From the NCBI RefSeq assembly GCF_024753145.1, contig NZ_JANUGU010000002.1, positions 744,001 to 808,000 of the forward strand: DNA of 64,000 bases. The letters are read 5' to 3'. Numbering within the stretch: position 1 is the first letter of the stretch; the number at the start of each line of letters is the position of its first letter. Both the position numbers and the translations under genes were made by a program. This DNA is from Massilia terrae (GTDB taxonomy: Bacteria > Pseudomonadota > Gammaproteobacteria > Burkholderiales > Burkholderiaceae_D). Below, piece by piece: positions 9,715-19,137 of this stretch. Below the pieces are notes generated by a model, which was given only the letters and a program-made list of their open reading frames with translations, ran no database searches and was not told the DNA's origin.

Positions 9715-10601
9715 CGGAACACCCTGCCATGAAGGATTTGCATCAGGTACTGGCCATAGCCGCTGCTTTGCAAAGGCACGGCCAGCCGTTCAAGCGCCTC
9801 GGCGCCGATATAACCCTTGCGATAAGCGATTTCCTCGGGCACCGCCACTTTCAGCCCCTGACGCTTCTCGATAGTAGAAATGAATTGAGCCGCGTCCAGC
9901 AGGGAGTCGTGGGTGCCGGTATCGAGCCATGCCATCCCGCGCCCCATCACTTCAACCTGCAATTGGCCCTTGGCAAGATAGGCCCGGTTGACGTCCGTGA
10001 TTTCAAGTTCGCCGCGCGCGGACGGGCTGATCGAAGCCGCGATATCGCTTGCCGAACCATCGTAGAAATACAGGCCGGTGACCGCGTACGACGATTTCGG
10101 CACCGCCGGCTTTTCGTCGATCGACAGCGCGGCCTGGTCCGGACCAAATTCGATGACACCATAACGCTCTGGGTCATGCACGTGATAAGCGAACAGGGTC
10201 GCCCCGGACACCCGCTGGCTGGCGCGAGCAAGCTGCGCTTCCAGGCCGTGGCCATAGAAGATGTTATCGCCCAGAATCAGCGCGGACGGGCCGCCTGCGA
10301 GGAAATCGCGGCCGATGACCAGCGCCTGAGCGATGCCTTCCGGTGAAGGCTGTACCGCATATTCCAGGCTGAGGCCCCAATGCGCGCCATCACCCAGCAA
10401 TTCCTGGAAGCGCGGCATATCCTGCGGCGTCGAAATGATCAGGATCTCGCGAATACCGGCTTCCATCAGCGTGGACAGCGGGTAATAAATCATCGGCTTG
10501 TCATACACCGGCATCAGCTGCTTGGACAAGCTCAGCGTCATCGGATAAAGGCGGGTGCCCGAACCGCCGGCAAGGATAATGCCGCGCCTTTGCATGTTCA
10601 T
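9711..10601 (-). CDS. rfbA: Glucose-1-phosphate thymidylyltransferase
   Basis: A 296-residue nucleotidyltransferase that forms dTDP-glucose. The N-terminal signature is [16 protein letters not shown] and the product/metal region is [12 protein letters not shown]. The start ATG at 10601 overlaps the rfbB stop (ATGA). Another in-frame ATG two codons later and one 13 codons upstream inside rfbB are possible but less likely. Confidence 0.95.
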   Translation of the reverse strand: MNMQRRGIILAGGSGTRLYPMTLSLSKQLMPVYDKPMIYYPLSTLMEAGIREILIISTPQDMPRFQELLGDGAHWGLSLEYAVQPSPEGIAQALVIGRDFLAGGPSALILGDNIFYGHGLEAQLARASQRVSGATLFAYHVHDPERYGVIEFGPDQAALSIDEKPAVPKSSYAVTGLYFYDGSASDIAASISPSARGELEITDVNRAYLAKGQLQVEVMGRGMAWLDTGTHDSLLDAAQFISTIEKRQGLKVAVPEEIAYRKGYIGAEALERLAVPLQSSGYGQYLMQILHGRVFR

Positions 10602-11665
10602 GGCTGCACCTCGCGTCCCACGTAATTCCGCTGAATCCACTCACGATAGGCCCCGGACTGCACCCGCGCGGTCCAATCGGCATGGTCGCGATACCACTGC
10701 ACCGTTTTACGCAATCCACCGGCGAAGCTTTCCTGCGGCGCCCACCCCAGTTCGCCCGCAAGTTTTGAAAAATCGATCGCATAGCGGCGATCATGGCCAG
10801 GCCGGTCGGCCACATGACTGATCTGGCCGTGATAGCCGCCCTCTTTCGGCACCAGTTCGCCGAGTACGTCACACACGGCGCGGACCACGTCGAGATTGGT
10901 CATTTCGCTCGCGCCACCGATCACATAACTCTCACCGGGCGTGCCCGCCTCCAATACACGCCGCAATGCGGTGCAATGGTCGCCTACGTAAAGCCAGTCG
11001 CGCACCTGCCTGCCGTCCCCATAAACCGGCAATTCCGCCCCGGACAGTGCATTCGCAATCATCAAGGGAATCAGCTTTTCAGGAAACTGGAATGGGCCAT
11101 AATTATTCGAGCAGTTCGTCACCAGCGTAGGCAGGCCGTAGGTATGATGCCAGGCGCGCACCAGATGGTCCGATGCCGCTTTCGATGCCGCGTAGGGGCT
11201 GTTCGGTGCGTAGCGCGATTGCTCGGTGAATGGCGCATCGCCGGGACCGAGCGAACCGAATACTTCGTCGGTCGACACATGCAAAACTCGGAAAGATGCG
11301 CGCTCTGTATCGCCCAATGTCGACCACCAAGCCTGCGTTTCCGCCAGCAGCGCGAACGTGCCATCGACATTATTGGCGATGAAATCGGCGGGGGCGTGGA
11401 TCGATCGGTCGACGTGGGTCTCGGCGGCAAAATGAATCACGGCGCGCGGGCGATAAGTTCGCAGCAGGCTCGCCATCTGTGCACGGTCAAGAATGTCGGC
11501 ACGCACGAACACATGGCGTGCATCGCCCACCAGCGGTGCGAGATTATCCAAATTGCCCGCGTAGCTCAGCTTGTCGCAGTTCACGACCGGCTCGTCGGAG
11601 CGGGCCAGCCAGTCGAGCACGAAATTGGAACCGATGAAGCCGGCAGCGCCCGTCACCAAAATCAT
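10598..11665 (-). CDS. rfbB: dTDP-glucose 4,6-dehydratase
   Basis: A 355-residue extended SDR enzyme and first gene of the rhamnose operon. Motifs are [10 protein letters not shown] (NAD binding), STDEVFG (catalytic Thr/Asp/Glu region), [10 protein letters not shown] (YxxxK) and [20 protein letters not shown] precedes the ATG. It lies 85 bp from the divergent apaH. Confidence 0.96.
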   Translation of the reverse strand: MILVTGAAGFIGSNFVLDWLARSDEPVVNCDKLSYAGNLDNLAPLVGDARHVFVRADILDRAQMASLLRTYRPRAVIHFAAETHVDRSIHAPADFIANNVDGTFALLAETQAWWSTLGDTERASFRVLHVSTDEVFGSLGPGDAPFTEQSRYAPNSPYAASKAASDHLVRAWHHTYGLPTLVTNCSNNYGPFQFPEKLIPLMIANALSGAELPVYGDGRQVRDWLYVGDHCTALRRVLEAGTPGESYVIGGASEMTNLDVVRAVCDVLGELVPKEGGYHGQISHVADRPGHDRRYAIDFSKLAGELGWAPQESFAGGLRKTVQWYRDHADWTARVQSGAYREWIQRNYVGREVQP

Positions 11666-11700
11666 TTAGTATCCTGTCAAAAGCCCGAGGCCAAAGCCGC

Positions 11701-11727
11701 ATTCTATGTGAAAGCGGAGGCTATCAA
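11701..11727 (-). promoter_or_regulatory. Candidate promoter of the rfbBACD operon
   Basis: On the minus strand TTGATA (five of six) and TAGAAT (five of six) are spaced by 15 nt, slightly short, about 35-60 nt before rfbB in the divergent apaH-rfbB gap. The short spacer would make it a weak or activator-dependent promoter. Confidence 0.4.
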
Positions 11728-11750
11728 GAAGTCCAGACCATTTCCACAGC

Positions 11751-12599
11751 ATGAGAACATACGCCATTGGCGACTTGCAGGGCTGCGCCCACGAGGCCCA
11801 GGTACTGCTCGATCATATCCAACAGGACGCCCGCGGCGACTCACGCATCCTGTTGGTCGGTGACCTGATCAACCGCGGGCCGGAGTCGCTGGCCGCGCTG
11901 CGCCGCATGAAGGAACTGTCCGAGCGCAGCGGCGGCCGGGTCGAGGCCCTGCTCGGCAACCACGACCTGCACCTTTTGGCAGTCGCGGTGGGTGCGCAAA
12001 AGGCCAGCAAATCGGACACGCTGGACGAGATCCTGGCCGCACCCGACCGCGATGAGCTGATCGCCTGGCTGCGCCATCGCCCGCTCGCGCTGCTGGTCGA
12101 CGCGCACCTGCTGGTGCACGCCGGCGTGGCGCCGCAATGGAGCGCCGAGAAAACCCTGGCGCTGGCCGCCGAAGTCGAGGCGGTGCTGCGCGGCGACGGC
12201 TGGATCGACTTCCTCCAGCAAATGTACGGCAACGAGCCGAACCGCTGGGACGACGCGCTGACCGGCATTGCGCGCCTGCGCTGCATCGTCAACGCGCTCA
12301 CGCGTATGCGCCTGTGCCTGCCCGACGGGACCATGGACTTCACGCACAAGGAAAGCGATATCGGCCCGGCCGGCTCCGGCCTGGAGCCGTGGTTCGAGGT
12401 GCCGAACCGGATGACGGAGAACGTGACGGTGGTGTTCGGCCACTGGTCGGCGCTGGGCCTGGTGATGCAGCCGAACGTGATTGGCCTGGACAGCGGCTGC
12501 GTCTGGGGCGGCAAGCTGTCGGCGGTGTGCCTGGACGACCGCTCGCTGCTCCAGGTGGACTGCCCGGAGTACCGGGAACACGGCGGCAAGAAGAACTGA
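11751..12599 (+). CDS. apaH: Bis(5'-nucleosyl)-tetraphosphatase (symmetrical)
   Basis: A 282-residue calcineurin-like phosphoesterase that hydrolyses Ap4A to two ADP and can remove Np4 RNA caps. The metal-binding blocks are GDLQGC, GDLINRGPES and GNHD in the first 65 residues, followed by HAGVAP and a late GHWSALG. Length matches E. coli ApaH. It is divergent from rfbB and ends four bases from the convergent acyltransferase gene. Confidence 0.95.
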   Translation: MRTYAIGDLQGCAHEAQVLLDHIQQDARGDSRILLVGDLINRGPESLAALRRMKELSERSGGRVEALLGNHDLHLLAVAVGAQKASKSDTLDEILAAPDRDELIAWLRHRPLALLVDAHLLVHAGVAPQWSAEKTLALAAEVEAVLRGDGWIDFLQQMYGNEPNRWDDALTGIARLRCIVNALTRMRLCLPDGTMDFTHKESDIGPAGSGLEPWFEVPNRMTENVTVVFGHWSALGLVMQPNVIGLDSGCVWGGKLSAVCLDDRSLLQVDCPEYREHGGKKN

Positions 12600-12603
12600 A
12601 GGC

Positions 12604-13380
12604 TCAGGCGCGCGCCGGCGTGGCGATGCCGGCAGCCGGCGCGGGAGCATGCGCGGTCAGCGCACTGGCGACGGCATCGCGCGCCTGCTGCGCGAGCTCG
12701 CGCCGCTGTGCGCCCGCGCTGCCGATCGGCGCCAGGCAGCTCAGGCGCACCCGCACCGGTGGCCCGGACAGGATCGCGATGAAGCTGCGCACGAAGGTGG
12801 TCTCGCCGATGTAGTCGACCGAGGTGTGGTGCGCGCCGCCGGCATCGACGTATTCGATCGCATACGGCTGCACGGCGACGCCGGCATCGATCGCGGCCTC
12901 GAACAGGTTGGCGTGGAAGGGCAGCACCTGCCCTTGCATCGCCGTTGTCCCCTCGGGGAAGAAGGCCACGCGCTGGCCCTGGCGCAGCACGTCGACCATG
13001 CCCTTGAAGATGCCGCGCAGGTCGCGCCGGTTGCCGCGCGCGATGAACACCGTGCCGGCCCGTTCGACCAGCCAGCCGAGCACCGGCCAGGCGCGGATCT
13101 CGGCCTTGGCCACGAAGCGGCACGGGTGGACCGAATTGATGACGAAGATGTCGAGCCAGGAGACGTGGTTGGCCACGATCATGGCGTGCTCCAGCGCGGG
13201 CGCGCGGTCGCATGGTTCGAGCTGCACGCGGCACAGCACCAGCAGCTGGCGCGACCAGCGCCGCGTCAGCCGCGCGCGCGCAGGCGCACCCGCCCACGGG
13301 AACACGAAGGCGCAGATGGCCAGGCCAGCAAGCAGATGGACGATGGCGCGCGCAAGGCGCCAGGCGAGCGTGATATTCAA
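12604..13380 (-). CDS. Lysophospholipid acyltransferase family protein (second PlsC-like)
   Basis: A 258-residue LPLAT protein distinct from the plsC at 394. It has an N-terminal hydrophobic anchor (8-30), a canonical block I NHVSWLD (His72, Asp77), block II around VAKAEIRAWPVLG, and block III FFPEGTT (about 140-146). The tail is alanine-rich. It may acylate glycerophospholipids or ornithine lipids (OlsA-like); the substrate is not decidable here. It is convergent with apaH, and palindromic repeats lie upstream. Confidence 0.85.
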   Translation of the reverse strand: MNITLAWRLARAIVHLLAGLAICAFVFPWAGAPARARLTRRWSRQLLVLCRVQLEPCDRAPALEHAMIVANHVSWLDIFVINSVHPCRFVAKAEIRAWPVLGWLVERAGTVFIARGNRRDLRGIFKGMVDVLRQGQRVAFFPEGTTAMQGQVLPFHANLFEAAIDAGVAVQPYAIEYVDAGGAHHTSVDYIGETTFVRSFIAILSGPPVRVRLSCLAPIGSAGAQRRELAQQARDAVASALTAHAPAPAAGIATPARA

Positions 13381-13502
13381 GGTGTACAGGTCAAAATCGC
13401 CGCGCGCGCTCGTGGTCGGGCGCTGGCAGGGGCAAATTGTACAGGTATATGTATGAGCGGCGCGAGGGTCTGGGCCGCGATTGGCGTTAACGCGACGCTC
13501 AC

Positions 13503-13625
13503 CAAATGGGGTTCCCGCGTCCGCGGGAAGTCGTTCCCGGCAGTGCCGGGAGCGACGAGTTAGCAGAGTTGTCTTTAAATTAAGAGACGTCGTTCCCGCG
13601 CAGGCGGGAACCCCATTTTGCGTGA
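13503..13625. repeat. REP-like palindrome pair, family A (copy 2)
   Basis: Two inverted family-A units (CAAATGGGGTTCCCGCG..CGCGGGAA and TCGTTCCCGCG..CGGGAACCCCATTTTG) bracket a separate small GC palindrome (CCCGGCAGTGCCGGG). It fills the 258-bp gap between pyrC' and the acyltransferase gene. Here the flanking genes are in tandem, not convergent. Confidence 0.8.
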
Positions 13626-13638
13626 GCAGCCTCGCAGG

Positions 13639-14925
13639 CTAGCGCTGGTACGCGACCCGCCCCGACACAATGGTCGCCTTCACCTGCCCCGCCAGCTCAT
13701 AGCCCAGGAAGGGCGTATGCTTGCCCTGGCTCGCCAGCGCCGCCGCATTGACGGTCCAGCGCGCGTCCGGATCGAACAGCACCACGTCCGCGCAGGCGCC
13801 CACCGACAGGTCGCCGGCCGGCAGCCCCGCCACCCGCGCCGCATCCGACGTGACTTTGGCGAGCGCGCGCGACAAGCCGTCCTTGCCGGCATTGCGGTCG
13901 TCCGCGGCCCACTTGAGCATCAACGCGAGCAGCAGTTCCAGCCCGGTCGCGCCCGGCGAGGCTTCGCCGAAGGGCAGCAGCTTCTCGTCGTCGTCCACCG
14001 GCGTGTGGTCCGAGCAGACCGCGTCCACCGTCCCGTCCACCACGCCGGCGCGCAGCGCATCGCGGTCGCGCTGGCTGCGCAGCGGCGGGTCGAGGCGGGC
14101 GTTGGGATCGAAGAAGCCGATGTCGGCGTCCGTCATGTGCAGGTGGTGGATGCCGATGTCGCAAGTGACCGGCAGCCCTTCCTTCTTCGCCGCCCGCACC
14201 AGCTCAAGGCCGGCGGCCGACGAGATCCGGCACAGGTGCACGCGCGCGCCGGTGGCGCGCACCAGCTCGAAGATCGTGTGCAGCGCGATGGTCTCTGCCA
14301 TCACCGGCACGCCGGACAGGCCCAGGCGCGAGGCCAGCGGCCCGCTGTGCGCGACGCCGCCACGCCCGATATAGGCGTCCTGCGGCCGCAGCCAGACCGT
14401 GAAGCCGAAGGTCTGCGCGTACTGCAGCGCGCGCATCAGGACCACGGTGTCGGTCACCGGCACCTCGGCCTGCGCGAAGCCGATGCAGCCCGCCTCGGTC
14501 AGCTCCGCCATCTCGGTCAGCGCCTGCCCTTTCAGGCCGACGGTGAGCGCGCCCAGCGGATGCACATGGGCCTGGTCCAGGCCGCGCGCGCGGTGCTTGA
14601 GCATCTCGACCAGTCCGGGCTCGTCCAGCACCGGCTCGGTGTCGGGCGGGCAGACCAGCGTGGTCACGCCGCCGTGCATCGCCGCGCGGACTTCCGATTC
14701 CAGCGTGGCCTTGTATTCGTAACCCGGCTCGCGCAGGCGCGCGGACAGGTCCACCAGGCCGGGCGCCACCACCATCCCGGTCGCGTCGATGGTGCAATCG
14801 GCCGCGAAGCCGCCTGGGGCGCTGCCGACCGCCGCCACTTTGCCGTCGGCGATGAACAGGTCGCCGATCTTGTCGATGCCATTTGCCGGGTCGATCACTC
14901 GCCCGTTCTTGATATGCAGTTTCAT
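13639..14925 (-). CDS. Dihydroorotase-like protein PyrC' (probably noncatalytic ATCase partner)
   Basis: A 428-residue amidohydrolase-fold protein directly after pyrB (overlap of four bases). Active dihydroorotases carry DLHVHLREPG at the metal site; here the motif reads [10 protein letters not shown], so both zinc-binding histidines are replaced (Ser61, Arg63). In Pseudomonas and other proteobacteria such a pyrB-linked pseudo-dihydroorotase is needed to assemble the dodecameric aspartate transcarbamoylase and is itself inactive. The same role is inferred here; a true pyrC should lie elsewhere in the genome. Confidence 0.88.
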   Translation of the reverse strand: MKLHIKNGRVIDPANGIDKIGDLFIADGKVAAVGSAPGGFAADCTIDATGMVVAPGLVDLSARLREPGYEYKATLESEVRAAMHGGVTTLVCPPDTEPVLDEPGLVEMLKHRARGLDQAHVHPLGALTVGLKGQALTEMAELTEAGCIGFAQAEVPVTDTVVLMRALQYAQTFGFTVWLRPQDAYIGRGGVAHSGPLASRLGLSGVPVMAETIALHTIFELVRATGARVHLCRISSAAGLELVRAAKKEGLPVTCDIGIHHLHMTDADIGFFDPNARLDPPLRSQRDRDALRAGVVDGTVDAVCSDHTPVDDDEKLLPFGEASPGATGLELLLALMLKWAADDRNAGKDGLSRALAKVTSDAARVAGLPAGDLSVGACADVVLFDPDARWTVNAAALASQGKHTPFLGYELAGQVKATIVSGRVAYQR

Positions 14926-15887
14926 CCGTGGGTTCCCGCCAAAATACTCATCACCGCCATGCGCACCGCAATGCCGAAGGTCACCTGCGGCAGGATCACC
15001 GCCTGCGCGCCGTCCGCCACCGCCGAATCGATCTCGACGCCGCGGTTCATCGGGCCCGGGTGCATCACGATCGCATCCGGCTTGGCCAGCGCCAGCCGTT
15101 CCGGCGTCAGTCCGTAGCTCTTGAAATACTCCTGTGCCGACGGCAGCAGCGCGCCGCTCATGCGCTCGTTCTGCAGGCGCAGCATGATGATCACGTCGAC
15201 GCCCTTCAGGCCTTCGTCGATATTGGAGAACAGGCGCACGCCCATCTGTTCCAGGCCGCCGGGCAGCAGCGTCGCCGGGCCGATCGCGCGGATTTCCGGC
15301 ACGCCCAGCGTGGTCAGCGCGTGGATGTCCGAGCGCGCGACGCGGCTGTGCAGGATGTCGCCGACGATCGCCACCGTCAGGTTCGAGAAGTCCTTCTTGT
15401 AGTGCCGGATCGTGTACATGTCCAGCAGGCCCTGGGTCGGGTGCGCGTGGCGGCCGTCGCCGGCGTTCACCACGTGGATGTCCTTCTGGCCGTGGTCGTC
15501 GAGGTGCTTGGCGATCAGGAACGGCGCGCCCGACTGCGAGTGGCGCACCACGAACATATCGGCATGCATGGCTGCCAGGTTGTCGATCGTGTCGAGCAGC
15601 GATTCGCCCTTGGTCGTGGACGACGCCGCGATGTTCAGGTTGATCACGTCGGCCGACAGGCGCTTGGACGCGATCTCGAAGGTGGTGCGGGTGCGTGTCG
15701 AGTTCTCGAAGAACAGGTTGAACACGCTCTTGCCGCGCATGAGCGGCACCTTCTTGACCTCGCGGTCGGAGATGCTCACGAAGCTCGACGCGGTGTCGAG
15801 GATATGGTTCAGGATCGGCTTGGGCAGGCCCTCGATGGTCAGCAGGTGCTGCAGCTCGCCGTTTTTATTCAGCTGGGGATTAAACAT
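14922..15887 (-). CDS. pyrB: Aspartate carbamoyltransferase catalytic subunit
   Basis: A 321-residue enzyme joining carbamoyl phosphate and aspartate in pyrimidine synthesis. The carbamoyl-phosphate loop STRTRT (63-68) and the HPTQGLLD motif are intact. The start at 15887 is chosen by homology ([10 protein letters not shown]); it overlaps pyrR by eight bases. No regulatory pyrI is present, and the partner is the downstream PyrC'. Confidence 0.96.
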   Translation of the reverse strand: MFNPQLNKNGELQHLLTIEGLPKPILNHILDTASSFVSISDREVKKVPLMRGKSVFNLFFENSTRTRTTFEIASKRLSADVINLNIAASSTTKGESLLDTIDNLAAMHADMFVVRHSQSGAPFLIAKHLDDHGQKDIHVVNAGDGRHAHPTQGLLDMYTIRHYKKDFSNLTVAIVGDILHSRVARSDIHALTTLGVPEIRAIGPATLLPGGLEQMGVRLFSNIDEGLKGVDVIIMLRLQNERMSGALLPSAQEYFKSYGLTPERLALAKPDAIVMHPGPMNRGVEIDSAVADGAQAVILPQVTFGIAVRMAVMSILAGTHG

Positions 15888-16395
15888 TGTCGTCTTCGAT
15901 GGTGAGCGAGAGTTGGCCGCCGGCGTCCTTCTGCAGCGACAGCGACTGGCCCGGCGCCAGCTCGGCGCGGGTGCCGACGAAATCGGCCGCCACCGGCAGT
16001 TCGCGGCCGCCGCGGTCGGCCAGCGCCGCCAGCTTGATGCGCTGCGGGCGGCCGTAGTCGAACAACACGTTGATCGCGGCGCGCGTGGTGCGGCCGGTGA
16101 ACAGCACGTCGTCGACCAGCACGATGGTGGCGCCGTCGACGTTGAACGGGATGTGGGTCGGCTTGACGTCGGGGTGCAGGCCCTTCTTCGCGTAGTCGTC
16201 GCGGTAGAAGGAGACGTCGATCGAGCCGAGGCGCGCCTGCAGGTCGAGGTCGCGCGCGAGGCGCTCGGCGAGCCAGGCGCCGCCCGAATGGATGCCGACG
16301 ATCGCGGCATCGTTGACGCCGGCAAGGCCGGCCCGCACCTGCTCGAGCAGGACGCGGTACAGCGCTTCGGCGTCGAAGTTGCTAGTGTTGGACAT
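15880..16395 (-). CDS. pyrR: PyrR bifunctional regulator/uracil phosphoribosyltransferase
   Basis: A 171-residue type I phosphoribosyltransferase with the PRPP loop [12 protein letters not shown]. In Gram-positives PyrR attenuates the pyr operon by RNA binding and has minor UPRTase activity. In betaproteobacteria its regulatory role is less established, and I see no clear pyr attenuator leader in this operon. It overlaps ruvX and pyrB, so it is translated as part of the five-gene unit. Confidence 0.94.
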   Translation of the reverse strand: MSNTSNFDAEALYRVLLEQVRAGLAGVNDAAIVGIHSGGAWLAERLARDLDLQARLGSIDVSFYRDDYAKKGLHPDVKPTHIPFNVDGATIVLVDDVLFTGRTTRAAINVLFDYGRPQRIKLAALADRGGRELPVAADFVGTRAELAPGQSLSLQKDAGGQLSLTIEDDNV

Positions 16396-16774
16396 GGTCG
16401 TCTAAGTATTGTTGAAGAATGATTGCAGCGGCCTTGGCGTCGATGATCTCGCCGCGTCTGGCCTGGATCACGGCCGACGAATAGCGTTCGTCGACGAGCG
16501 TGACTGGCAGCTTGAACCTGCCGGTAAGTTGATTGGCGAAGCGGCGCGCGCGCAGCGTCATGTCGTGTTCCGCGCCGTCGGGGTGGCGCGGCTCGCCCAC
16601 CACCAGGCGCGCCGGGCGCCATTGTTCGATCAGGTCGCCGATGACCTTGAAGCGGGTCGCGTTGTCGACCGCCTTGATGACGGAAAGCGGTTGCGCCTGG
16701 CCCGTCAGGGTGTTCCCCATCGCGATGCCAATGCGCTTGATGCCGAAGTCGAAGCCGAGGACGATATCAACCAT
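16382..16774 (-). CDS. ruvX: Putative pre-16S rRNA nuclease (RuvX/YqgF)
   Basis: A 130-residue RNase H-like protein. The N-terminal acidic motif is FDFGIKRIG, and the C-terminal block [11 protein letters not shown] is the family hallmark. It processes the 5' end of 16S rRNA; an older annotation is Holliday junction resolvase. It starts two bases after the yqgE stop and overlaps pyrR by 14 bases. Confidence 0.93.
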   Translation of the reverse strand: MVDIVLGFDFGIKRIGIAMGNTLTGQAQPLSVIKAVDNATRFKVIGDLIEQWRPARLVVGEPRHPDGAEHDMTLRARRFANQLTGRFKLPVTLVDERYSSAVIQARRGEIIDAKAAAIILQQYLDDHVQH

Positions 16775-16776
16775 TC

Positions 16777-17439
16777 TTACGCATGGCCGGCCTCAGTTGC
16801 GAGCATCAGCGGGTCGATTCCCAGGAGTTTGATGGCGGCGTTGTAGCGCTCCTCGACCGGCAGGTCGAACAGCACGTGGGCATCGGCGCCCACCGTGAGC
16901 CAGCCGTTCTTCGCGATTTCTTCCTCCAGCTGGCCGGGGCTCCAGCCCGCGTAGCCGATCGACACCAGCATGCGCTGCGGGCCGGCGCCGCTGGCCACGG
17001 CTTCGAGCACGTCGATGGAGGTGGTGAACGCCACTTCGTCGGTCACCGACAGCGAGGACGAATAGCGCCCGCCCGGGGAATGCAGCACGAAGCCGCGGTC
17101 ATCCTGCACCGGGCCGCCGAACATGATCGGCGAGGACTTGACCGAGCTGCGCAGGCTGTCGGCCAGCTTCAGGTCGATGCGCTCGAACAGCACGTCCATC
17201 GTCATGTCGGTGGGCTTGTTGATCACCACCCCGAGCACGCCCTTGTCATTGTGTTCGCACACGTACACCACCGTGCCGCCGAACACCGGGTCCTGCATCG
17301 ACGGCATCGCGATCAGGAAGTGGTTGGCGAGGTTCAGGCCGGAGGAGGTAAGGGCCGCGTGCTTGCCGCCGAGCGTCATAAGCTGTTCCTGCGGCATCCC
17401 AGGCATTGCCAGAGCAGGGCCGACTTTGCTTTTTTTCAT
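16777..17439 (-). CDS. yqgE: YqgE/AlgH family protein (UPF0301)
   Basis: A 220-residue protein of the AlgH fold. Typical segments are LANHFLIAMPSM, VINKPTD, GGPVQDDRGFVLH and IGYAGWSPGQLEEE. The start at 17439 has AGAGGAAG nine bases upstream and matches the family; in-frame codons further upstream are intergenic. Linkage to ruvX is near-universal in proteobacteria. The molecular function is unknown. Confidence 0.93.
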   Translation of the reverse strand: MKKSKVGPALAMPGMPQEQLMTLGGKHAALTSSGLNLANHFLIAMPSMQDPVFGGTVVYVCEHNDKGVLGVVINKPTDMTMDVLFERIDLKLADSLRSSVKSSPIMFGGPVQDDRGFVLHSPGGRYSSSLSVTDEVAFTTSIDVLEAVASGAGPQRMLVSIGYAGWSPGQLEEEIAKNGWLTVGADAHVLFDLPVEERYNAAIKLLGIDPLMLATEAGHA

Positions 17440-17624
17440 ACGCTGACTTCCTCTTGGGCTCACTCTCGTTGGACTACCGCCAGTATCCCTAAAACAACAT
17501 TGGACTTTTCGATAGTTTACACTGATTTGCGCCGCGAGCCTTCCCGGGGGGCGCCGTGGCGCGCGCTCTGGCTTCAATACTAGACAGTAAAATCCCCTGC
17601 CGCATTGACCACGCACATCAAAAG

Positions 17625-19079
17625 ATGCCGAAAAGCAAGAAACTCGTCTGGTTCCGGCGCGACCTGCGCAGCTTCGACAACGCCGCCTTGGGCGCCGCGC
17701 TGGATGAGTCCGGCGCCCAGGCCTGGTGCGCCTTCGTGTTCGACACCGGCATCCTGGCCGGGCTGCCGCGCGACGACCGCCGCGTCCACTTCATCCACGC
17801 CAGCCTGGCCGCACTGGATGCCGACCTGCGCCGCATGGGCGGCGGGCTGATCGTGCTGCATGGCGATCCACGGGACGAGATCCCGCGGCTCGCCGCAAGG
17901 CTCGGCGTACATACTGTTTATACCAATCGCGACTACGAGCCGCAGGCGATCGCACGCGATGCCGGCGTGGCGGCGCGGCTGGAGGCCGATGGGCGGCGGC
18001 TCGCCAGCTTCAAGGACCAGGTCATATTCGAGCGCGGCGAGGTCCTGACGCAGGGCGGCACGCCGTTTTCGGTCTTCACGCCATACAAGAACGCATGGCT
18101 GAAGCGGCTCGCGGCCGAGCCGCAGGCGCTGGCGCCGCACGACGTCGAGAGCCGCGCCGGCGCCCTCGCCCCGCCGCCGGCCGGCACCGCCCTGCCCGGC
18201 CTGGCCGACATCGGCTTCATCGCGCCGCCAGCGCCGGTCGAACCGGCCGGCATGTCCGGCGCCGCCGCCTTGTTCGACCACTTCCTCGACCGCATCGGCG
18301 GCTACGGCGGCACGCGCGACTTCCCCGCGCTGGATGCGACTTCGCACCTGTCGGTGCACCTGCGCTTCGGCACCACCTCGATCCGCCACCTGGTGCGCAC
18401 CGCGCAGCAGGTCGGTGCGCATGGTGCGGCCGGCGCCACGGTATGGCTGTCGGAGCTGATCTGGCGCGACTTCTACGCGATGATCCTGGCCCAGAATCCG
18501 CACGTGGCCACACAGGCCTTCCGGCCCGCGTTCGACGGCGTCGCCTGGGAACAGGGACCGCAAGCCGACGAGGACTTCGCCGCCTGGTGCGCGGGCCGCA
18601 CCGGCTATCCGCTGGTGGACGCGGCGATGGCGCAGCTGAACCAGACGGGCTTCATGCACAACCGCCTGCGCATGCTGACCGCCAGCTTCCTCACCAAGGA
18701 CCTCGGCATCGACTGGCGCCGCGGCGAACGCTACTTCGCGCTCAAGCTCAATGATTACGAACTGGCCTCGAACAACGGCGGCTGGCAGTGGGCCGCGTCC
18801 ACCGGCTGCGATGCCCAGCCGTGGTTCCGCATCTTCAATCCGTTGACACAGTCGCGCAAATTCGACCCGGACGGCGCCTTCATCCGGCGCTGGCTGCCGC
18901 AACTGGCCGCGCTGGGAGCCCGCGAGATTCATGCGCCGTGGCTGGCCGATCCGGCGCTGCTGCAAGCGCAGGGTGTGCAGCTTGGACGCGACTACCCATG
19001 GCCGCTGGTCGACCACGAGCAGGCGCGCAAGCGCACCCTCGCCCGCTTCGAAGCCATCAGGACTGAGAGGGAGGCATAG
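17625..19079 (+). CDS. phrB: Deoxyribodipyrimidine photolyase
   Basis: A 484-residue class I CPD photolyase. The N-terminal Rossmann domain begins KLVWFRRDLRSFDN. The FAD-binding helical domain carries WLSELIWRDFY, LVDAAMAQLNQTGFMHNRLRM in two parts, and the tryptophan-rich ELASNNGGWQWAAS. It repairs UV pyrimidine dimers using blue light. It is divergent from yqgE; the ATG at 17625 starts the conserved region. It lies 58 bp upstream of the caspase fusion, so cotranscription is possible. Confidence 0.96.
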   Translation: MPKSKKLVWFRRDLRSFDNAALGAALDESGAQAWCAFVFDTGILAGLPRDDRRVHFIHASLAALDADLRRMGGGLIVLHGDPRDEIPRLAARLGVHTVYTNRDYEPQAIARDAGVAARLEADGRRLASFKDQVIFERGEVLTQGGTPFSVFTPYKNAWLKRLAAEPQALAPHDVESRAGALAPPPAGTALPGLADIGFIAPPAPVEPAGMSGAAALFDHFLDRIGGYGGTRDFPALDATSHLSVHLRFGTTSIRHLVRTAQQVGAHGAAGATVWLSELIWRDFYAMILAQNPHVATQAFRPAFDGVAWEQGPQADEDFAAWCAGRTGYPLVDAAMAQLNQTGFMHNRLRMLTASFLTKDLGIDWRRGERYFALKLNDYELASNNGGWQWAASTGCDAQPWFRIFNPLTQSRKFDPDGAFIRRWLPQLAALGAREIHAPWLADPALLQAQGVQLGRDYPWPLVDHEQARKRTLARFEAIRTEREA

Positions 19080-19097
19080 TCCGCGCCGCGCGAAAAT

Positions 19098-19120
19098 GAT
19101 ATTGTTCTAGAATCAATATC
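19098..19120. promoter_or_regulatory. 23-bp palindrome before the deacetylase-caspase gene
   Basis: GATATTG and CAATATC arms are perfect complements around TTCTAGAAT, itself nearly symmetric, and a -10-like TAGAAT (19108-19113) lies inside. It sits 17 nt before the GTG start and about 20 nt after the phrB stop. It looks like an operator or a compact regulated promoter; the regulator is unknown. Confidence 0.5.
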
Positions 19121-19137
19121 ACTTTCCACATCGCATC

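Noticed and set aside
13503-13625. Possible CRISPR-like repeats
   Set aside because: The units are inverted pairs with irregular spacing and the same units occur at distant intergenic sites, which fits REP elements and not a CRISPR array.
14926-16622. tRNA, rRNA or riboswitch in the pyr region
   Set aside because: No cloverleaf or known aptamer pattern was seen; the genes overlap, leaving no leader space within the operon.
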